Shown one piece after another: positions 40,581 through 49,227 of a stretch of 64,000 bases of DNA. How positions within the stretch are numbered: the first letter of the stretch is position 1; every line of letters starts with the position of its first letter. A program made the position numbers and the translations under genes. The DNA lies in the NCBI GenBank assembly GCA_963797015.1, contig CAWCNV010000003.1, positions 62,001 through 126,000 of the forward strand. Reading direction: 5' to 3'. The notes beneath the pieces were generated by a model. That model worked only from the letters and a program-made list of their open reading frames with translations, made no database searches and was not told where the DNA came from. The stretch comes from JBBPZA01 sp963797015 (GTDB taxonomy: Bacteria > Actinomycetota > Thermoleophilia > Solirubrobacterales > Solirubrobacteraceae).

Positions 40581-41339
40581 CTAGCTGACGAACTGCTGGC
40601 CGCCGTCGATGTCGTACGTCGCGCCGGTGAGGGCGGTGTTGCTCATGAGGTGAACGGCGAGGGCGGCGACATCGGCCGGTCCGACGACGCGTCCGATCGG
40701 CAGCTTCGCGCGGAGCTCCTCGCGCCGGGCATCCAGTCCGTCGCCGAGCAGCGAGGCCGACAAAGGGGTGTCGACGAAGCCGGCGGCGATGAGGTTGACG
40801 CGAATCGGTGCGAGCTCGAGCGCGAGGGCCGCCGTGAACGGAGGCAGCACCGCGGTCGCCGCGGAGAAGAGCCCGAGCTCGCGACTGATCTTCCGGCCGC
40901 CGGTGCCGCCCATCAGCAGCAGGGTCCCGCCGGGCCTCATCTTGCCTACGGCGGCGCGCGCGACGTCGAGCCCCAGCACCACGTGCCCGCCCAGCGCGTC
41001 GTGCACTTGGTCTGCGTCCATCTCGAGCAGGGGCACGTAGTCCGGACCGCCGGCCGTGACGAGGACATGGTCGATCTGGCCGGGCAGCCCGTCGAAGAAC
41101 CGCTTCAGCGCTGCCGCGTCGTTGGCGTCGAAGGCGGCCGTGCTCCGCGCGTCGACGTCGCGTGCTGCTCGCTCGAGCCGCTCGGGATTCCTGCCGGTGA
41201 GGACGACGTCGGCGCCCTCCTGGCGCGCGCGGCGGGCGGTCTCGAGGCCGATTCCGGCACTCCCGCCGATGAGGACGACGGTCTGGCCGAGCAGTTCCGG
41301 CTCGCGGTCGGCGGAAACACTGGCGTCTGCGGTGGTCAT
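40581..41339 (-). CDS. SDR protein lacking the YxxxK catalytic motif
   Basis: A 252-residue SDR. The cofactor loop GGSAGIG (residues 25-31), the VLVTAGG equivalent of NNAG and the C-terminal DIDGGQQFVS are present. Where classical enzymes have YxxxK the sequence reads LFSAATAVLPPFT, so both Tyr and Lys are missing. It could be a binding protein or use a different mechanism. The family of such SDRs is known in annotation but not, to my knowledge, explained. ATG 41339 has GGAGG six bases upstream. It is divergent from the VOC gene at 41548. Confidence 0.8.
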   Translation of the reverse strand: MTTADASVSADREPELLGQTVVLIGGSAGIGLETARRARQEGADVVLTGRNPERLERAARDVDARSTAAFDANDAAALKRFFDGLPGQIDHVLVTAGGPDYVPLLEMDADQVHDALGGHVVLGLDVARAAVGKMRPGGTLLLMGGTGGRKISRELGLFSAATAVLPPFTAALALELAPIRVNLIAAGFVDTPLSASLLGDGLDARREELRAKLPIGRVVGPADVAALAVHLMSNTALTGATYDIDGGQQFVS

Positions 41340-41547
41340 GCTGCCTCCGTGGTGGGTGGCGGGTGACGGCTAGGCGGAACGTTGCCTTACGGAACGTCCG
41401 CTCGCGTCCGGCGAACCCCCGGGTCAGGTCCCTGGCCTCGGACCACCCGGGTGGGCCCGGGCCAATACCAGGGACCCCACGGGCGCGACGGTTCGGCCGA
41501 TGCGGCACGCTGCTGCCCGGGCCAATCGACCGACGGAGGTCAACACC

Positions 41548-42024
41548 ATGAGCAGCACCGACGTAGGCAGTGCCGGTTCGATGGAGATGGGCGAGCTGAG
41601 CACGATCGACATGGCGCTCGAGGTCATGCAGTTGCCGGTCTCGGACGTCGATCGGGCGAAGCGCTTCTATCAGGGCCTCGGATGGCGGCTGGACATCGAC
41701 CTGGTCATCAGCGACGAGGCCCGGACGGTGCAGATCACGCCGCCCCATTCGCCGTGCTCGATCCAGTTCGGCAAGGGCGGCACGTCGGCTGCGCCAGGCT
41801 CCGCCCAAGGGACGATCCTGGTGGTCAAGGACATCGATGCCGCCCGGGCGGATCTCGTAGGCCGCGGAGTCGACGTGAGCGAGGTGGAGGAGCAGAGGCC
41901 GCCGGGCTTCGACTCGCCGGACCGCTCGTACTTCGCGCGGGCGTCGTTCAGCGACCCTGACGGCAACAGCTGGGTCCTCCAGGAGATCAACACCCGGCTC
42001 CCGGGCCGCGAGTGGGAGGACTGA
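41548..42024 (+). CDS. VOC-family (glyoxalase-like) protein
   Basis: A 158-residue VOC protein. LEVMQLPVSDVDRAKRFYQG is the first beta-alpha unit (VxDxxRAxxFY), QITPPHSPCSIQFG the second, and FSDPDGNSWVLQEI the last strand; the metal-ligand glutamate of the final strand is present (QE). Cysteine-free except one. ATG 41548 follows GGAGGTCAACACC. It is one base from the small-protein gene that follows and probably opens an operon of VOC, small protein, crotonase, disulfide reductase and SDR. Confidence 0.84.
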   Translation: MSSTDVGSAGSMEMGELSTIDMALEVMQLPVSDVDRAKRFYQGLGWRLDIDLVISDEARTVQITPPHSPCSIQFGKGGTSAAPGSAQGTILVVKDIDAARADLVGRGVDVSEVEEQRPPGFDSPDRSYFARASFSDPDGNSWVLQEINTRLPGREWED

Positions 42025-42025
42025 G

Positions 42026-42232
42026 ATGGACGTCGCCTCGCTGGCGGATCTGTTGCACGAGACGGCCGAGCACCACGGCGAGTTCGAGGCGGTCGCTCCA
42101 CCGCACGACTGGTGGGACTGGTACGCCGCGTACATGGACGCCCGCCAGAGCGGTAGCACGCCGGACGAGGCGTCCGCGGCCGCCGGCCGCTACATGGCGG
42201 AGGTCAAGCAGGTCGTCGTGCCGTCCACATGA
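42026..42232 (+). CDS. small conserved protein between VOC and crotonase genes
   Basis: A 68-residue soluble protein, MDVASLADLLHETAEHHGEF followed by a Trp-rich PPHDWWDWYAAYMDARQSG and a helical end. It is not a fragment of a neighbour. Similar small proteins occur beside VOC genes in actinobacteria. Its start is one base after the VOC stop and its own stop overlaps the next start (ATGA), so it is clearly co-translated. Function unknown. Confidence 0.72.
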   Translation: MDVASLADLLHETAEHHGEFEAVAPPHDWWDWYAAYMDARQSGSTPDEASAAAGRYMAEVKQVVVPST

Positions 42233-43119
42233 GCGCCCTCGACACCAGCCCTTCCGACAACGGCCGGGGTTCGGATGCATGGTTCCGGCCATGGACGCAC
42301 CTGAGCTTCGACCGCCGTAGCCCCGGCTACTGCAGAATCACCTTCGACCACCCTCCCATCAACACGATCACGGCCACGACCGTCACCGAGCTGGCCGAGC
42401 TCGTCGACCTGATCGAACAGGACGCGGACCTCAAAGTCGTCGTCTTCGACAGCGCCAACCGCGACTTCTACCTCGCCCACTACGACACGGAGCACGACCC
42501 GGGCAGGACCGCGGCACTGCCGGCAGGTCCGACCGGAATGCACGCGTGGCTCGACCTCCTCGTGCGTCTGTCCCGTGCCCCGGTGGTCAGCATCGCCGCG
42601 ATCCGGGGCCGCGCCCGTGGCGCGGGAAGCGAGTTCGTGCTGGCCTGTGACCTGCGGTTCGCCTCGCGCGAGAACGCGCTGCTGGGCCAGTTCGAGGTCG
42701 GAACGGGCGTGGTCCCCGGCGGTGGTCCGACGGCCCGGCTCCCGCGCTTGGTCGGTCGCGGCCGCGCGCTCGAGATCCTCCTCGTCGCCGACGACCTCGA
42801 CGCGCCGCGCGCGGAGCAGTACGGGTACGTCAACCGCGCGATCGCCGACGAGCAGCTCGACGACGAGGTCGATGAGATCGCATCACGCGTGGCGCGCTTC
42901 GACCACGACGCGATCGCGCGCACGAAGTCCTATGTCGACCAGGTGACATTGCCCGCCGACAGCGAGTTCCCGCCCGCCCTGGCCGATTTCTTCCAGATGC
43001 TCGGCGGCCCTCGCCAGCGCGAGCAGTCCGCCCGGCTCGAGGCGCTCGGGCTCAATACCGACAGCGACCTCGAGCGGTCCCTCGGACGGCGCGTCGTCGA
43101 GTCGACCCCCGACACCTGA
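42229..43119 (+). CDS. enoyl-CoA hydratase/isomerase-fold protein
   Basis: A 296-residue crotonase-fold protein. YCRITFDHPPINTITATTV is the N-terminal strand pair, SIAAIRGRARGAGSEFVLAC with following RFASRENALLGQFEVGTGVVPGGG contains the oxyanion-hole and active-site region. Typical hydratase glutamates are only partly present (GSEFV, FEVGTG), so the reaction cannot be named. The start is ATG 42229, overlapping the small-protein stop. It is followed 51 bases later by a disulfide reductase gene. Confidence 0.84.
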   Translation: MSALDTSPSDNGRGSDAWFRPWTHLSFDRRSPGYCRITFDHPPINTITATTVTELAELVDLIEQDADLKVVVFDSANRDFYLAHYDTEHDPGRTAALPAGPTGMHAWLDLLVRLSRAPVVSIAAIRGRARGAGSEFVLACDLRFASRENALLGQFEVGTGVVPGGGPTARLPRLVGRGRALEILLVADDLDAPRAEQYGYVNRAIADEQLDDEVDEIASRVARFDHDAIARTKSYVDQVTLPADSEFPPALADFFQMLGGPRQREQSARLEALGLNTDSDLERSLGRRVVESTPDT

Positions 43120-43170
43120 GCGCGTCAGGCGCGACACTGACCCTCCAACGATCAGGCAGCGGAGGACGCG

Positions 43171-44532
43171 ATGAGCAACGACTACGACGTGATCGTCATC
43201 GGTGGGGGCTCGCCGGGCGAGCATTGTGCCGGGGAGTTGGCCGACGGCGGGCTGCGTGTGGCGCTGGTCGAGCGCGAGCTGGTCGGGGGCGAATGCTCGT
43301 ACTGGGCGTGCATTCCGTCCAAGACGCTGCTGCGTCCGGGCGAGGCGGCGCAGGCCGCGCGCGAGGCGGCGGCGAGCGCCGAGGTGGACGTCGAGGAGGC
43401 GCTGGCGTGGCGTGACTTCATGGTGTCCAACTACTCCGACGCGGGCCAGGAGCGCTGGCTGGCCGACAACGGGATCGCGCTTCTCCGGGGCAGCGGCCGG
43501 CTCGCCGGGACCGGTGTGGTGGAGGTCGACGGCGTGCGGCACACGGCCGACCACGTCGTCCTGGCGAACGGCGCCGATCCGTTCGTGCCGCCCGTGCCGG
43601 GGCTGCGCGAGCTGGAGGGCATCTGGACCAACCGCGAGGTGACCGGCATGAAGGCGGTCCCGCGGCGGCTGCTCATCCTCGGCGGCGGCCCCGTCGGCGT
43701 CGAGATGGCGCAGGCGGTGCGGCGACTGGGCGGCGAGGCGGTGCTCGTCGAGGGCGCCGAGAACCTGCTTCCCCGCGAGCCTGCGGCGCTGGGCCGGGCG
43801 CTCGGCGAGACCTTGCGCCGCGACGGCATCGAGCTGCTGCTCGGCGCGAGGGCGAGCGCGGCGCGCCGCGAGGGCGAGGACTACGTGCTGGAGTTCGAGG
43901 ACGGCCGAGAGCTGCGCGGCGACCGCCTGCTCGTCGCGACCGGCCGGCGCCCGCGCGTGCACGGGATCGGCCTGGAGACGGTCGGCGTCGAGGCCGACGA
44001 CCACGGCGTTCCCGTCGACGCGCGCCTGCGCGTGGGCGAGCGGCTGTGGGCGATCGGCGACGTGACCGGCATCTGGCCGCTGACCCATGTCGGCAAGTAC
44101 CAGGGCGAGGTCGTCACAGCGAACATCCTCGGCGAGTCGCGCGACGCGCACTACGAGGCGGTCCCGCGCGTCTCCTACACCGATCCCCAGGCAGCCTCGG
44201 TGGGCGCGACGGACGACCGCTTCAGCGCCACCACGCCCGTGTCCGAGCTGCCCAAGACCGAGACCTACACGCGGGCCTACGCGGAGGAGAACGGCTTCAT
44301 CACTCTGCTCTCGGACGGCGAGCGTCTGACCGGCGCCTACGCGCTGGGGCCGGAGGCAGGCGAATGGCTCCAGCAGGCGACGCTCGCCATCCGCGCCCGC
44401 GTCCCCCTCGACGTGCTGCGCGACACCATCCAGCCCTTCCCGACCTTCTCGGAGATCTACGTCGCCGCGCTCAAGGCGCTCCGGGGGCGGATCGCGGGCA
44501 CGCGGGAACCGGTCGGCACGGGATCACCCTGA
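43171..44532 (+). CDS. FAD-dependent pyridine-nucleotide disulfide oxidoreductase
   Basis: A 453-residue class I flavin disulfide reductase. VIVIGGGSPGEHCAG binds FAD, and the redox disulfide is GECSYWACIPSK with Cys 42 and Cys 47, the spacing of lipoamide dehydrogenase and mercuric reductase. LLILGGGPVGVEMAQAVRR binds NAD(P)H and LWAIGDVTGIWPLTHVGKYQ is the second FAD motif. At the C-terminus the catalytic His-Glu pair is expected as HP(x)LSE, but the sequence is IQPFPTFSEIY, lacking the His. It may reduce a different disulfide or a quinone. The start is ATG 43171 with GGAGGACGCG upstream. Confidence 0.87.
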   Translation: MSNDYDVIVIGGGSPGEHCAGELADGGLRVALVERELVGGECSYWACIPSKTLLRPGEAAQAAREAAASAEVDVEEALAWRDFMVSNYSDAGQERWLADNGIALLRGSGRLAGTGVVEVDGVRHTADHVVLANGADPFVPPVPGLRELEGIWTNREVTGMKAVPRRLLILGGGPVGVEMAQAVRRLGGEAVLVEGAENLLPREPAALGRALGETLRRDGIELLLGARASAARREGEDYVLEFEDGRELRGDRLLVATGRRPRVHGIGLETVGVEADDHGVPVDARLRVGERLWAIGDVTGIWPLTHVGKYQGEVVTANILGESRDAHYEAVPRVSYTDPQAASVGATDDRFSATTPVSELPKTETYTRAYAEENGFITLLSDGERLTGAYALGPEAGEWLQQATLAIRARVPLDVLRDTIQPFPTFSEIYVAALKALRGRIAGTREPVGTGSP

Positions 44533-44560
44533 ACCGGCTACGGGGCGGAGGTGCCGGGAC

Positions 44561-45259
44561 GTGAAGGTCGCGGTCATCACCGGCGCGTCGCAGGGCATCG
44601 GCGCGGGGCTGGTGACGGCGTTCCGCGGTGCCGGCTATGCCGTCATCGGCACGTCGCGCTCGATCCCGCCCTGCGACGAGCCCGACTTCCTCACGGTGCG
44701 GGGCGACATTGCAGAGCCCATGACCGCCGAGCGCGTGGTGGAGCAGGCGCTCGCGCGCTTCGGACGGATCGACAGCCTGGTCAACAACGCGGGGATCTTC
44801 ATCGCTAAGTCCTTCACGGACTACACGGTCGACGACTACGACGCAGTCACCGCGATCAATCTCGCCGGCTTCTTCCACGTCACCCAGCGCGCCATCCGAC
44901 AGATGGTCACCCAGGGCCGCGGCCACGTCGTCAACATCACGACGAGCCTCGTCGACCACGCTGACAGCCAGTCGCCCTCCGCGCTGACCTCGCTCACCAA
45001 GGGCGGGCTGGCCGCGGTGACCCGCTCACTGGCGACCGAGTACGCGTCGCGCGGCGTGCGCGTCAACGCGGTCTCCCTCGGCGTGATCAAGACGCCCGCG
45101 CACGACCCCGCCTCCTACGACGGCCTGGCCGGTCTTCACCCCCTCGGGCGAGTCGGCGAGATCAGCGACGTCGCCGACGGGATCCTCTATCTCGAACAGG
45201 CCGGCTTCGTCACCGGCGAGACCCTGCACATCGACGGCGGTCAGGCGGCCGGACACTAA
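44561..45259 (+). CDS. SDR protein with altered active-site tyrosine
   Basis: A 232-residue SDR: TGASQGIG (residues 7-14), NNAG near 75-78, ITTSL holding the active serine, then ALTSLTKGGLAAVTRS. The lysine is kept but the position four residues before it is Thr instead of Tyr. The C-terminus HIDGGQAAGH is standard. GTG 44561 follows GGAGGTGCCGGGAC. It may be the last gene of the operon starting at 41548. The lack of Tyr makes normal dehydrogenase activity doubtful. Confidence 0.83.
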   Translation: MKVAVITGASQGIGAGLVTAFRGAGYAVIGTSRSIPPCDEPDFLTVRGDIAEPMTAERVVEQALARFGRIDSLVNNAGIFIAKSFTDYTVDDYDAVTAINLAGFFHVTQRAIRQMVTQGRGHVVNITTSLVDHADSQSPSALTSLTKGGLAAVTRSLATEYASRGVRVNAVSLGVIKTPAHDPASYDGLAGLHPLGRVGEISDVADGILYLEQAGFVTGETLHIDGGQAAGH

Positions 45260-45368
45260 CTGCCGGCGCCCGCGCGAATGCGGGTACGCGCCGACAGGCC
45301 GGATGCGTCGCGATTGGACCTGCGCTCGGGAATGATCTCGCGCGCGGCGGGTAAAGACCTCAGCGAGG

Positions 45369-47561
45369 ATGACGGGGCTGCGTCTTGCGGTGTGTAGTAG
45401 CGGGCGCTCGCGCTGGCAACGGGCCGCTCTCGTCGCGGTCTGCGTTCTCTCGGTCGTGGTCTGGATGGCCTGGTCGTCGCCGGCCCTCGCAGCCTCGCCG
45501 GCGGCTCGCGGCTCCGGCTGTGACCCGATCGATCCCTCGCTCTGCCTGCTGCCTTGGCCGAACGACTTCTTCACGCGGCGGGATCCCTCGACCGCGACCG
45601 GACTTCGCCTGAATATCGATTCGCTGGCGACGCCGCGGAACATGGCGGGCACGTCCATCGACACGGCCGACTGGAACCGGCTCGACGGCTTCAGTCCGGG
45701 CTCGCCGATCGTCACGCACGTGCCCGCCATGGACAACCCGAAGGCGTTCGCGAACACCGATCCGCCGACCAACACGGACATCGCGCGGAGCCTGGACCGT
45801 GATTCGGCGGTCGTCGTGATCGACGCGACGACGGGCCGGCGCTGGCCGGTCTGGGCCGAGCTCGATCGCTCGGTCGACCTGAACGGAAACCCGCCCTCGC
45901 CGGCGCAGACCGCGCTGCTGATCCACCCGGCGCGGAACCTGACCGAGGGCCACCGCTACATCGTCGCCCTGCGCGACCTGAAGGACGCGGACGGAAACGT
46001 GATCAGCCCCCAGCCGGGATTCGCCGACCTCGTCTCGAAGGGCGGCAAGCCCTCCGCGCGGCAGCGCTACTACCGCAAGCGCATCTTCCCGCGCCTTCGG
46101 CGCGCAGAGGTCAAGCGCCGGTCGCTCTATGAGGCATGGGACTTCACCGTCGCCAGCCGGCGGAGCCTCACCGCGACGAGCCTCTTCATGCGCGACGAAG
46201 CGCTGGCCGAGCTTGGCGACAGCACGCCGGGCGACCGCGTCGTCCAGGGCCGGGCGCCGCGGTTCGTGATCGACAGCTGCACCGTGTCGGTCGGCGCGCC
46301 GCCCCAGGGCTGCACGGCGAGCGGGACGCTCGACTCCCGCGTCTACGCGCATGTGGAGGGGCATGTGACGGTCCCGTGTTACCTGAACCGGGCCGGCTGC
46401 CCGCCGGGCGCTCGCTTCCAGTACGCCGGCCCAAAGGCCACGCTGCCGACCCGGCTCCCGGGCAACAACATCCTCGCGAACTTCCAGTGCAACATCCCGA
46501 TCGGGGCGAGGGACGGCGACAGGTTCCGGCCGGTGCTGAACGGGCACGGCCTTTTCGGCACCGCGGATCAGGTGAACAGCGACTCGCTCTACGCGCTCGG
46601 GAGCTTCGGCCTGATGGCGTGCGCGACCGATGAGATCGGGATGGCGCAGGAGGACATCCCGAACGCGGCCGGGGCGCTGGTCGACCTGTCGAACTTCCCC
46701 TCGATCCCGGATCGGCTGCAACAGGGGCTGATCGACTTCCTGTATCTCGGCCGCGACCTGATCAACCGAGGCGGCTTCTGCTCGAGCAGCGTCTTCCGGA
46801 TCGACGGGAAGTGCGTGATCGACACGTCGCACCTGTACTACGACGGGGGCAGCCAGGGCGCGATCTTCGGCGGCGCCCTGACGGCGATCGAGCCCGACTT
46901 CACGCGCGCCGCGCTCAACGTCGCGGGCATGGACTACTCACTGCTCCTGACGAGGAGCAGCGACTTCCCCGAGTTCGCGCAGGTCTTCTACCGCGCCTAC
47001 CCCAACCCGCTCGATCGGGCGCTGCTGTTCTCGTTCATCCAGGACCTGTGGGACCACGGCGAGATGGACGGCTACGCGGCGCACCTCACGGGCGATCCCC
47101 TGCCGCGCACGCCGCGCCACTCGGTCCTGATGACGGTCGCATTGGGCGACCACCAGGTGACCAACTGGGCGAGTGAGATCGAGGCGCGCACCATCGGCGC
47201 GCGCCTGCGCGAGCCGGTGCTCGACCCTGGCCGCTATCCCGGCCCCGTGCCCTACTGGGGCATTCCGCGCATCCACTCGTTCCCGTTCACCGGCCGCGCG
47301 GCGATGGTGGTCGGGGACCTCGGGCCGCTGCGTCCCTGCCCGAACGACGGCGTCACCGCCTGCGAGGGCGCGCTGGCCGGCACCCCGCCCCCGCCGCTCG
47401 ACAACAACGCCAACACCGAGGGCGTCGACCCGCACGGCCCCGACTGGGCCCAGTCGCCCGAGGGCGAGGCCGCGATCGGCCAGTGGCTGCGGCCGGACGG
47501 GTTCCTGCCCGCCGTCTGCGACGACCACCCGTGCTACATGGCCGGGTGGAACGGGCCCTGA
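45369..47561 (+). CDS. large secreted alpha/beta-hydrolase-like protein
   Basis: A 730-residue exported protein. The signal peptide runs AALVAVCVLSVVVWMAWSSPALA (about residues 19-41). The mature part has many cysteines (GCDPIDPSLCLLPWPNDFF, GCTASG, NRAGCPPG, CDDHPCYM), suggesting disulfides. A GGSQGAIFGG nucleophile elbow (about residue 498) and preceding HLYYD identify a serine-hydrolase fold, possibly a lipase or esterase. The N-terminal 400 residues include Big-like strands (VVVIDATTGRRWPVWAELDR). A histidine in VDPHGPDW could be catalytic. ATG 45369 is used without an ideal ribosome site. Substrate unknown. Confidence 0.72.
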   Translation: MTGLRLAVCSSGRSRWQRAALVAVCVLSVVVWMAWSSPALAASPAARGSGCDPIDPSLCLLPWPNDFFTRRDPSTATGLRLNIDSLATPRNMAGTSIDTADWNRLDGFSPGSPIVTHVPAMDNPKAFANTDPPTNTDIARSLDRDSAVVVIDATTGRRWPVWAELDRSVDLNGNPPSPAQTALLIHPARNLTEGHRYIVALRDLKDADGNVISPQPGFADLVSKGGKPSARQRYYRKRIFPRLRRAEVKRRSLYEAWDFTVASRRSLTATSLFMRDEALAELGDSTPGDRVVQGRAPRFVIDSCTVSVGAPPQGCTASGTLDSRVYAHVEGHVTVPCYLNRAGCPPGARFQYAGPKATLPTRLPGNNILANFQCNIPIGARDGDRFRPVLNGHGLFGTADQVNSDSLYALGSFGLMACATDEIGMAQEDIPNAAGALVDLSNFPSIPDRLQQGLIDFLYLGRDLINRGGFCSSSVFRIDGKCVIDTSHLYYDGGSQGAIFGGALTAIEPDFTRAALNVAGMDYSLLLTRSSDFPEFAQVFYRAYPNPLDRALLFSFIQDLWDHGEMDGYAAHLTGDPLPRTPRHSVLMTVALGDHQVTNWASEIEARTIGARLREPVLDPGRYPGPVPYWGIPRIHSFPFTGRAAMVVGDLGPLRPCPNDGVTACEGALAGTPPPPLDNNANTEGVDPHGPDWAQSPEGEAAIGQWLRPDGFLPAVCDDHPCYMAGWNGP

Positions 47562-47610
47562 GGCGCCCGGTTAGTGTGCACTCTGCGCACACGATCCAGG
47601 GAGGCTGCCA

Positions 47611-47895
47611 ATGCATGCGCGCGTCGTCAGGTTCACCAACGTGACGCCCGAGACGATCCAGCGGGTCGTACAGAGGGTCGAGGAAAGCGAAGGGCCTCCG
47701 CCCGGCGTGGACTCGACCGGGATGCAACTGCTCGTCGACGAGGACCAGGGGACGGCAGTGTTCATCGGCTTCTTCGAAGACGAGCAGAAGATGCGCGCCG
47801 CCGACGCCGTGTTCGAGCAGATGGACGCGTCTGACACGCCCGGGACGCGCGCGTCAGTCGATCGCGCCGAGGTCAAGCTCGAGCGCGACGCCTAG
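47611..47895 (+). CDS. small ABM-fold (dimeric alpha+beta barrel)-like protein
   Basis: A 94-residue protein: HARVVRFTNVTPETIQRVVQ, GMQLLVDEDQGTAVFIGFFE, and KMRAADAVFEQMDASDT. The pattern beta-alpha-beta-beta-alpha-beta is that of antibiotic-biosynthesis monooxygenase-like proteins, which can act on hydrophobic substrates or be inert. ATG 47611 follows AGGGAGG. Its stop overlaps the convergent DHFR-like gene end by four bases. Confidence 0.7.
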   Translation: MHARVVRFTNVTPETIQRVVQRVEESEGPPPGVDSTGMQLLVDEDQGTAVFIGFFEDEQKMRAADAVFEQMDASDTPGTRASVDRAEVKLERDA

Positions 47896-48446
47896 CGCGA
47901 CGCCGACCTCGCCGGGCGGTACTCGAGCACGACGAGCCTCGCGTCGAGCACCCTGCTGCCGACCATCTCGAGGTCGATGTCGGGAAGCCCGGCGAGGATC
48001 GGTTCGCGACCGGTCGCGCCGAGGATCTGCGGGAAGACCATCAGCCGGAGCCGATCGACGAGCCCCAGCTCCAGGAGGCTCCTCACCAGCGAGAGGCTCC
48101 CCATCGACCGCAGCGGAGCGCCCGCTCGTCCCTTCAGAGCGCGAACTTCGTCGGTGGACCTGACCAGCCGCGAGTTGCTCCAGGCCAGCGGCTCGTCCAG
48201 CGTGCGCGAGACGACGATCTTCGGCAGCTCGGTAAGGCCCCCGGAGCTCTCGTCGCTGCCGGCCTCCCGGACGGCCCCGAGTCGCTCGTACGTCGTTCGC
48301 CCGAGCAGAACCTCCTGGGGCTGGGCGAGCTCGTCGCGCACCCAGCGCTCGAGCTCCGGTCCCAGGTAGCCGAAGTAGGCCGGTGCCCGCGTGCCGTAGC
48401 CGAAGCCGTCGAGCGTCGTGAAGAGGTCGGCGGTCAGCTCCCTCAT
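47892..48446 (-). CDS. dihydrofolate reductase-like (RibD C-terminal) protein
   Basis: A 184-residue reductase of the RibD C-terminal family: TADLFTTLDGFGYG at the N-terminus, EVLLGRTTYERLG, KIVVSRTLDEPL, and a C-terminal LELGLVDRLRLMVFPQILG. Members bind NADPH; the substrate of these stand-alone proteins is unknown. Three relatives occur within 5 kb (the others at 52091 and the fragment at 50260). It follows the aldo/keto reductase gene by about eight bases, on the same strand. Confidence 0.83.
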   Translation of the reverse strand: MRELTADLFTTLDGFGYGTRAPAYFGYLGPELERWVRDELAQPQEVLLGRTTYERLGAVREAGSDESSGGLTELPKIVVSRTLDEPLAWSNSRLVRSTDEVRALKGRAGAPLRSMGSLSLVRSLLELGLVDRLRLMVFPQILGATGREPILAGLPDIDLEMVGSRVLDARLVVLEYRPARSASR

Positions 48447-48454
48447 CGTCGGGC

Positions 48455-49207
48455 TCAGCGGCCGAGGGCCTGGAACTCGTCGTCCGAGAGCTCGATCGCG
48501 AGCACCGCGAGGTTCTCGCGGAGGTGCTCCAGCGACAGGGTCCCGGGGATGGGGAGCATCACGGGCGAGCGCCTTAGCAGCCAGGCCAGCGCGATCTGGG
48601 CGGGCGTTGCGCCGTGGCGGTCGGCGATCTCGGTGAGCGCGCCGCCTTCGACGCCGCGCAGAGGGAAGTAGGGCACGAAGGCGATCCCCTCACGGGCGCA
48701 GTAATCGATGACCTCGTCGTGGTGGCGGTCGGCGAGGCTGTACCGGTTCTGGACCGCCGCGATGTGGGCGACCCGGCGCGCCCGCTCGATCTGCTCGACG
48801 TCCACCTCCGAGACGCCGATGTGCCGGATGCTTCCCCGCTGCCGGTATTCGTCGATCGTCCCGAGGCTGTCCTCGAGCGGCGTCTCCGGGTCGACGCGGT
48901 GCAGGTAGTAGAGGGCGATCGAGTCGGTGCGCAGGCGGCGAAGGCTCTCCTCGATCTCGGCGCGCAGGACCTCCGGGCGCGCGCCGTTGTAGCCGCCCTT
49001 GGTCGCCACGACGGTGTCGGGCGGGAACGGCGACAGGGCGCGGCCGATCGTCTCCTCGCTCTGCCCGCCGGTGTAGAGATGCGCGGTGTCGATGTGGTCG
49101 ACCCCGGCGGCGACGGCCTCGCGCAGGAAGGCCACGTTCGCGGGCCTCTGGCTCAGCCGGTTGGTCCCCAGCCCGATCCGGGTGACCTCGGTGTCGCCGA
49201 GCCTCAT
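48455..49207 (-). CDS. aldo/keto reductase
   Basis: A 250-residue (beta/alpha)8 NADPH reductase. The catalytic tetrad is complete: Asp and Tyr in HIDTAHLYTGG, Lys in VVATKGGY and His in LYYLHRVDPE. GVSEVDVEQIERARRV follows, and VMLPIPGTLSLEHLREN is the cofactor-binding end. The start is ATG 49207 at MRLGDTEVTRIG; an upstream frame overlaps the divergent GNAT promoter. It is followed closely by a RibD-like gene, likely co-transcribed. Confidence 0.9.
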   Translation of the reverse strand: MRLGDTEVTRIGLGTNRLSQRPANVAFLREAVAAGVDHIDTAHLYTGGQSEETIGRALSPFPPDTVVATKGGYNGARPEVLRAEIEESLRRLRTDSIALYYLHRVDPETPLEDSLGTIDEYRQRGSIRHIGVSEVDVEQIERARRVAHIAAVQNRYSLADRHHDEVIDYCAREGIAFVPYFPLRGVEGGALTEIADRHGATPAQIALAWLLRRSPVMLPIPGTLSLEHLRENLAVLAIELSDDEFQALGR

Positions 49208-49227
49208 CGGCCAAGATCCTTCCCTGA

